Positions 61,401 through 64,000 of a stretch of DNA of 64,000 nucleotides are shown in pieces. Position numbers and translations under genes: made by a program. How positions within the stretch are numbered: position 1 is the first letter of the stretch; each line of letters begins with the position of its first letter. The stretch comes from Molossus alvarezi (lineage: Eukaryota; Chordata; Mammalia; Chiroptera; Molossidae): contig CM073898.1 in the NCBI GenBank assembly GCA_037176705.1, positions 23,792,488 to 23,856,487 on the forward strand. The letters run 5' to 3'. The notes beneath the pieces are model-generated. The model was not told where the DNA came from. It did not search any database and saw only the letters and a list, made by a program, of their open reading frames with translations.

Positions 61401-63136
61401 CTGGGAGGAGGACTTCCCTGCTGGCCCAGCCCCGAGTGGCCAAGACTGTCTGGGAGGGGTGTTTAAGGAACGAGCAGGAGTTCTAACTTCAGCTCTCTCC
61501 AGTCTGAATGAAAGGCAACTCTGCTCCATTCAGGTATGTAAGGGTTAAAAAAAGAAGCGTGCAATTTGGATACAGCTGGAAGCCATTAACAACTCTGAGA
61601 CCATCTCAGTAACCCAGTTAGAGGGTGGGTGGCCTGGCAGAGATCCCGAATCCATGTGCGTGTACGTAATCACAGACTCCTGGCACTGGGCGGGGCTTTC
61701 TTTCTATCTCCCACTCAGTGTGGAAGTCCCCTCTTCAACTTTTCAGTCCCTCTTTGCAGACTTCCAGCCCATTCCTGCACGGGAACATTCTATTACAGTC
61801 CTAGAAAGTCTACCCTTTAGTTCTAACACTGCCCTGTGGTGTCAACGCACACAACAGGCCTACTTGTGGAGACAGCAATCACTTGCCTCCAAATTCTCTC
61901 CTTCTTAGGACAAACTACCCATTCCCGCCAGCCACGTCTCCAAGCCCTCCTGAGCCTACTCACTCTTTGAACTGGGCTCATGTTTCAGAGTCCCTTCTGA
62001 AGAGTGGGGCCCAGAATGAAATGCATTCCCAGGTCGAAGGGCTTCGTGGAGTGTCATCTAGGAGAACTTTTCCTTCAGGAGTTCCTGAGGGGAATGCTTT
62101 TCAGGGAAGATGCAGCCGCACTTCCTTGTAGGTCCTGCCACTGGAGCATCTACCGAGCTTTCAGCCCCAGAAGACTCGCCTACAGCACGGGACAGTCCCA
62201 GCCTGGAGCTGCGTTACAGAGCCGCGAAGGAGGGAAGAGAAGACGAATGAGCTTGCCTTGGGTGCTCAGCAGGGAGTTCCCAGCTTTCCCAAGTGTCGAG
62301 GCAGACGGGAAAAGATCATTCCCATCTTGACCGCGGATCTAGGATCCATCCTCTAGAACTAAGACAAAAGATCACTTTCATTTCCCGTCTCCCCTGTCCA
62401 AAAACCTTCCATCTGGTCCCCCCTCCCACATAGAACACGCGCACTCCAGCCTCCTCCACCTGGCCCGGCCTCCCAGGCCCAGTCCTGCCACCAGGCTCCA
62501 GCACACAGCCCCCGCCACAGCAGCCCGCCTTGTCCCGGCCAGTCCTGACCCAGGGACCCCGCGCCCTTGTTGGCCTTTCCCGGAACAGCTCCCCTCACAT
62601 GTAAGGTGGTCTGAGGATGCTCTCCCTCCCGGCAGCTGCAGGGTTCTCCAGCCACTGCCTCCAGGGATTTCTACGGCCACTGGAAGGGGGTCCTTTCCAA
62701 GAGTTCTCTTCAATTAATTGGTTGTCCAGATAAACACAGGAACGAGCCTTTTGTTTTTGCTCTCGGCAGTTCAATGCAACGGATGGTCTTCGTTGTTCGT
62801 TTGGTCTGAGGAATGTCCTAATTAATTACATCTCTGCTTCCAATATATGGACGGGATCTAGGGTCAGCCCAGGCTCTGGCTTCCAGCAATTAACTAGATG
62901 AACAGTTATGACCGAACTGAGTCACCCCATCTAAGCGGATACCACAAGGTGTAATTTTGACCTCATTTTATTTTCGCAGCTGTGCCTCAGATCAATTGTG
63001 ATATCAAAGCTAGAAAGATAATCAACCCTGAGTTCGTTGTGAAGTGTCCGGCAGGATGCCAGGACCCCAGATACCATGTTTACGGCACGGACGTCTACGC
63101 CTCCTACTCCAGCGTGTGCGCCGCTGCGGTCCACAG
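40800..63136 (+). CDS. VIT: Vitrin (VIT), 5' part of a spliced gene: start codon, signal peptide, first part of LCCL domain
   Basis: Three exons (coding parts 40800-40851, 50178-50243, 62980-63136) join in frame with canonical AG/GT borders. They encode about 91 residues: an N-terminal hydrophobic signal segment (EMFLVLLVTG around residues 15-24), a basic stretch (KKMKRPKF, about 32-39) and an LCCL domain start from PQINCD with the hallmarks CPAGCQDP and YGTDVYASYSSVC followed by AAVH. Order, spacing and sequence agree closely with mammalian vitrin as I remember it. Vitrin is a secreted extracellular-matrix protein with one LCCL and two von Willebrand A domains, found in vitreous, cartilage and inner ear. 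The remaining LCCL and the VWA exons lie past the window end, so the gene is partial because of the window. No frameshift or stop is seen in the three exons. COCH shares the LCCL plus VWA layout but its N-terminus differs, so VIT is preferred. Confidence 0.95.
40852..41440 (+). other. VIT intron 1, first part: unrecognised sequence
   Basis: GTGTGTGTATGTGTGTGTGC near 41013-41033 is a short GT-rich run. No repeat or exon recognised in the rest. Confidence 0.5.
41445..41855. mobile_element. Ancient interspersed repeat, family not named
   Basis: Recognisable common-repeat motifs: AAGCTGCCGTAACAAAATAC, TGGCTTGGAACATCAGAATT, CTAATTCCATCTGCAATGGC, TTCCAAATGAGGTCACATTC and CGATCCATAATATAGTC. The same class of motifs is widespread in eutherian genomes. 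Confidence 0.6.
42330..42860 (+). mobile_element. L2 remnant
   Basis: CTTACTGTCCTCTCCTGCTC, CCTCCAAGCCTTGACCACAC, GTTCCCTTTCCTGGAATAGT and GGTCCTCAGGAAGTTTTCCT are in the order of sense L2 sequence. Confidence 0.7.
43030..44600. mobile_element. Endogenous-retrovirus LTR-like repeat (probably ERVL class)
   Basis: 43790-44600 carries motifs of an old ERVL-class LTR: CACTTCCAGTGTGTCTCCCC, CTGGATTCAATTAATTTTCT, GAGGGTTCATTAGATAGGCA, CTGGTGATTAATTCAACCTC and TTGGTTCCCCTGGCAACCAG. 43030-43700 has no clear family and may be part of the same or another element. A poly(T) run is at 44206-44225. No retroviral gene is visible. Confidence 0.55.
44820..44995 (+). mobile_element. MIR-type remnant
   Basis: GCAAAAGTTGTGGCCAGAAA, TGACCTTGGTTTCATTTCCA and AAGGGATGACCCCCAAAGCT look like a diverged MIR/THER core. 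Confidence 0.5.
45100..45700. other. Unclassified intron sequence, LTR-like
   Basis: GGTTCAAGTGGTAAAAACAG, AAGGCAGACCAGGGTGATCA and GGAGAGAGTCCTTGTCGACA suggest an old LTR, but I cannot name it. Confidence 0.35.
46060..46489. mobile_element. L1M fragment
   Basis: TAGAAATTTGCTGTAATGAC, GGGCTGTATTCCTAAGGGTA, CAAAGGCTTTCCAGAATGAC and CTCTACCAGCAGTGATTGGA are typical of L1M 3' region. Confidence 0.7.
46490..46703 (-). mobile_element. Ves SINE, shorter subtype, antisense
   Basis: Antisense copy, head complement GAGCCACACCGGCTGGGC, GA-rich tract and tail complement TTATTGATTTTTTTTTGGAG. It lies inside the L1M fragment, in VIT intron 1. Confidence 0.92.
46704..48127. other. VIT intron 1, unrecognised
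   Basis: A GC-rich patch at about 46970-47430 produces long antisense ORFs (up to 161 codons, 47084-47569) with no domain. No splice-flanked exon recognised. Confidence 0.4.
48128..48382 (+). mobile_element. Ves SINE, longer subtype
   Basis: Near-consensus head GCCCTGGCCGGTTTGGCTCA, A-box and B-box GGTTCGGTTCC intact, tail TCCTCGGGTGGGGA at 48352-48365, then a poly(A). It is the last clear Ves copy before the 15-kb gap that precedes 63287. Confidence 0.95.
48955..49245 (+). other. CpG-rich patch running into an A-run; possible retrocopied 3'UTR
   Basis: Sharp switch at 48952 from AT-rich to GTCGGGCTTCGGGGCCTGGG, followed by T-rich UTR-like sequence and a run of A at 49238-49248. No ORF, source gene or target duplication was recognised, so processed-pseudogene status is a guess. 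Confidence 0.35.
50178..50243 (+). CDS. VIT: VIT second coding exon (signal peptide core and basic linker)
   Basis: The acceptor is TTTTCTTCATGTAG ending at 50177; the donor is GTAAGT from 50244. The 66-nt exon enters and leaves in phase 1 and encodes VLLVTGIHSNKEMTKKMKRP plus KF. The leucine/valine run completes the signal peptide, with a plausible cleavage near GIHS/N. The lysine/arginine cluster that follows precedes the LCCL domain and could suit glycosaminoglycan contact, which is inference. Because the exon is symmetric (22 codons), skipping it would keep the frame but remove most of the signal-peptide core. Intron 1 before it is 9,326 bp. Confidence 0.94.
50740..51190. mobile_element. 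Ancient interspersed repeat, family not named
   Basis: GGCGGTATATCAGTTAAGAT, CAGAAGTTTCTTTCTCTCCC, CTCATGTCCACAGTGGCTAC and GTGGATATCGGGAAATAACT are in the order of a common eutherian repeat. Confidence 0.5.
51237..51281. repeat. 10-bp hairpin with 21-bp tandem repeat
   Basis: TTAAGGTATA (51237-51246), loop of 5, then TATACCTTAA (51252-51261), followed by a second near-copy of the 21-bp unit (AAGGTGTATGTAGTATAC). Confidence 0.85.
51278..51341 (+). repeat. 64-bp local direct repeat, copy 1
   Basis: Ungapped alignment to 52029-52092 with 56 of 64 identities. Shared words include GAGTATTTCCAAA and GGAATTTTCATTT. Confidence 0.9.
52029..52092 (+). repeat. 64-bp local direct repeat, copy 2
   Basis: Direct-orientation partner of 51278-51341, 751 bases away, ending just before a T-run. 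Confidence 0.9.
52160..52680 (-). mobile_element. L2 remnant, antisense
   Basis: ACAAGCATTTATTAGGTGCC, AGGTACTGTATCTAGACGCA, GCTTCCTGGAGGAAGTGACA and GAGCTTTGTCACTGTGTCCA are the antisense L2 3' region in order. Confidence 0.8.
52681..53400. other. VIT intron 2, unrecognised
   Basis: A diverged repeat with a TCTGTGTCTGCC-rich stretch (52830-52890) may be present. No exon recognised. Confidence 0.35.
53408..53580 (+). mobile_element. MER5A-type hAT remnant
   Basis: TTCTCAGAGGGTGTTCC, CAGCATCAGCATTGCCTGGA, CAATCTGTTTTAACAGCAGA and AAATTTGAGAACTGGTGG follow MER5A. Confidence 0.85.
53581..55400. other. VIT intron 2, unrecognised
   Basis: Several ORFs (largest antisense 166 codons, 53838-54338) without domains. 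No exon or named repeat seen. Confidence 0.4.
55416..55445. repeat. (CA)n microsatellite
   Basis: Pure (CA)n of about 15 units in VIT intron 2. Confidence 0.95.
55540..55625 (+). mobile_element. L2 3'-end fragment
   Basis: CTTAGTGCTCATTGGGTGTT then GGATGGATGAACAAATGAAT is the terminal sense end of L2. Confidence 0.7.
55640..56520. other. VIT intron 2, LTR-like unclassified sequence
   Basis: GCAGGATTTTATAGGCAGAG, TGGGTTTGGATCAGGCAATG and GAGTAGATTTGCATGTTGTC occur in an arrangement resembling an old LTR. No family named. Confidence 0.35.
56607..56630. repeat. (CA)n microsatellite
   Basis: Pure (CA)n of about 12 units. Confidence 0.93.
56765..56935 (+). mobile_element. MIR remnant
   Basis: GATCTGAATTCAGATCCTGG, GCCACTTCATTGGTGCCTGA and ACCTCTCTGGAAAATGAGGA match MIR core order. 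Confidence 0.75.
57295..57400 (+). mobile_element. MIR fragment
   Basis: GCTAGAATCAGACATACCTG, GGTTCAAATCCAGCCCCACC and TAGTTTCATCATCTAGAAGG fit the MIR left half. Confidence 0.7.
57520..58310 (+). mobile_element. L2 remnant containing a pyrimidine tract
   Basis: Sense L2-type motifs flank the tract: GCACCTCATTCCACCCTCAC before, and GGTACACTGGCCTTCTCTGT, CTTAGCTCTTCCTTCTGCTT and TTCTTCTAGGCCTTTGCTAG after. Confidence 0.55.
57998..58174 (+). repeat. Polypyrimidine (CCCTCT)n tract
   Basis: About 177 bases that are C/T except three or so positions (A at 58050 and 58054, G at 58070); 58071-58174 is a pure 104-base pyrimidine run. The minus strand is a GGGAGA array with closely spaced G-runs near 58021-58042. 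Confidence 0.96.
58330..58960 (-). mobile_element. L2 remnant, antisense
   Basis: AAATCCTTTAAGGCCTTACA, CTTGGACCTTGTCCTGAGAG, AAGCATCACACTGGCTCTTC and AAAATCCCTGTCCTCTGGTG are collinear with antisense L2. Confidence 0.8.
58961..62979 (+). other. VIT intron 2, last part: mostly unrecognised sequence
   Basis: Four kilobases with no Ves, MIR or L1 recognised. At about 61500-61536, a segment (CTCCAGTCTGAATGAAAGGC) is followed by ATTCAGGTATGT, a donor-like site preceded by a GC-rich patch (61385-61470); it was considered as an alternative first exon but lacks coding support. A GC-rich patch at 62230-62660 gives antisense ORFs without domains. Confidence 0.45.
62980..63136 (+). CDS. VIT: VIT third coding exon (first part of LCCL domain)
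   Basis: The acceptor TTTTATTTTCGCAG ends at 62979 and the donor GTGGGT begins at 63137. The 157-nt exon completes a split threonine codon, then reads VPQINCDIKARKIINPEF and continues through VVKCPAGCQDP, YHVYGTDVYASYSSVC and AAAVH before ending two bases into the next codon (Ser or Arg). Cysteines at CD, KCPAGC and SSVC, and the YGTDVYASYSSVC..AAVH signature, are typical of LCCL domains (Limulus factor C, cochlin, Lgl1, vitrin). This is only the first part of the domain; the remainder is in the following exon outside the window. Intron 2 before it is 12,736 bp. Conservation against remembered human vitrin is very high here, as expected for a functional domain. Confidence 0.96.
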
Positions 63137-63271
63137 GTGGGTGGCTCCGAGCTGGGCCTGGGCGGGAGCCGTGCAGGGGGCCAGGCTGAGCAGACCAAAC
63201 GCACTCATTTACCCGAGAACCCTCTTTCCTCTGGCCCCCTACCCCACGGGTTCCGGGGGAGCCATACATGT
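63137..63271 (+). other. VIT intron 3, proximal part
   Basis: Unique intron sequence from donor GTGGGT to the insertion site of an antisense Ves SINE. Confidence 0.8.
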
Positions 63272-63286
63272 CCCAGATCTCCTTTC

Positions 63287-63523
63287 TGTTTTTTTATCCT
63301 CACCCAAGGGAATTTTTCCATTTTTTGTTCAGATAGAGTGGGAGGGAGAGAGAGAGAGAGAGAAACATCGACGTGAAGGGACACATCGAGTGGCTGCCAC
63401 CCGCACAACCAACCAGGGCCGGGGACAAACTGCAACCGAGGCACGTGCCCTTAGCGGGCACCGAACCTGGGTCTCTCTGGACCGCAGGCTGACAGTCTAG
63501 CTGCTGAGCCAAACCGGCCAGGG
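63287..63523 (-). mobile_element. Ves SINE, longer subtype, antisense, in VIT intron 3
   Basis: Antisense copy: T-run, TCCTCACCCAAGGGA tail complement, GA-rich tract, head complement GAGCCAAACCGGCCAGGGC. Perfect 15-bp target duplication CCCAGATCTCCTTTC at 63272-63286 and 63524-63538. It begins 151 bp after the LCCL exon donor. Confidence 0.96.
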
Positions 63524-63574
63524 CCCAGATCTCCTTTCCTGGTGCTCGGGGCGAGGACGGACTTCCCTCTACAC

Positions 63575-63747
63575 CAGCGCTTCTCAACCTGGGGGTCGAG
63601 CAACCCTTTCACAGGGGTTGCCTAAGACACAACAGTAGCAAAAGTACAGTTAAGAAGTAGCAACAAAAATAATTTTATGGTTGGGGTCACCACGACACGA
63701 GGAACTGTATTCAAGGGTCGCGGCATCAGGAAGGTTGAGAACGGCTG
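63575..63747. mobile_element. hAT MITE, 173 bp, SPIN/URR1-like
   Basis: Ends are CAGCGCTTCTCAACCT and, as reverse complement of the right end, CAGCCGTTCTCAACCT (14 of 16 identical). An 8-bp target duplication flanks it, CTCTACAC (63567-63574) and CTCCACAC (63748-63755), as for hAT. The body (CCCTTTCACAGGGGTTGCCT, AAGTAGCAACAAAAATAATT, AGGAACTGTATTCAAGGGTC) recalls rodent URR1 and the SPIN family. No ORF. Confidence 0.9.
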
Positions 63748-63755
63748 CTCCACAC

Positions 63756-64000
63756 CTTGTCCATGTTCGTGACAAGAAAACCAAATGCTGGAGAAGGACT
63801 GTCCCAGCCATGGTGACGGCCGAGACGAGCGGAATGGGGAGAGTGGGGGGGGCGGTAGCACTGCTTGTCCGCTGTGGGTCCGAGAGCTGCGGGAGGACAG
63901 GCCGGGCACCCTGTGGACTGTCACTGCTACATGAGGAGACGCAAAAGTGGCCTTCGCAGGTCCTCATACCTCCTTCCCCTAGGCGCGGAGTCCGAACCCA
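63756..64000 (+). other. VIT intron 3, distal part to the window end
   Basis: GC-rich stretch with a G-run near 63845-63854. Minus-strand ORFs have no domain and the next VIT exon is not reached. Confidence 0.5.

Noticed and set aside
61490..61536. Alternative VIT first exon ending at a GTATGT donor
   Set aside because: No coding signal, no known isoform I can support, and the donor match alone is common.

Overview
The window is vertebrate nuclear DNA from a bat, most likely a yangochiropteran (vespertilionid, molossid or phyllostomid group). The evidence is about nineteen copies of tRNA-derived SINEs of the bat Ves type (A-box like TGGCTCAGnGGTTnGAGC, B-box like GGTTCGATTCC), many with intact target-site duplications. 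They sit on an older eutherian layer of MIR, L2, L1M, Tigger, MER5, MER20 and MaLR remnants. The long ORFs are chance ORFs; there is no bacterial or viral gene organisation. One real gene is visible: the 5' part of VIT (vitrin), plus strand. Three exons are supported by splice sites, compatible phases and protein content: 40782-40851 (5'UTR end, start codon, start of the signal peptide), 50178-50243 (rest of the signal peptide and a basic linker) and 62980-63136 (first part of the LCCL domain). The rest of LCCL and the von Willebrand A domains lie beyond the right edge. An upstream non-coding first exon is implied by the acceptor at 40780-40781 but was not located. Layout: 1-40.7 kb is VIT upstream/5' flank (in human this side faces FEZ2; no FEZ2 exon was seen). 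It holds a CpG-dense block (1.6-2.2 kb) beside an L1 5'-UTR-like stretch, two Tigger-type DNA transposon remnants (8.2-9.6 kb), several L1M pieces carrying nested Ves SINEs (9.6-13.6 and 34.4-36.0 kb), an LTR-like repeat containing a 271-bp block that recurs 3 kb downstream (17.25 and 20.28 kb), an L1 5' region (23.5-24.7 kb), a perfect 52-bp AT palindrome (32.0 kb) and an L2 with an internal tandem duplication (37.2 kb). 40.85-50.18 kb is VIT intron 1 and 50.24-62.98 kb is intron 2, which lacks recognisable Ves copies. After the LCCL exon come an antisense Ves SINE (63.29 kb) and a complete-looking 173-bp hAT MITE (63.575-63.747 kb) resembling the SPIN/URR1 group. No operon, CRISPR, phage or other novel gene system was found. 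The points most worth checking are the 271-bp repeated block, the SPIN-like MITE, the hairpin tail of the longer Ves subtype, the AT palindrome and the two candidate start codons of VIT. Repeat family names come from remembered consensus features; edges are approximate except where a target-site duplication is given.
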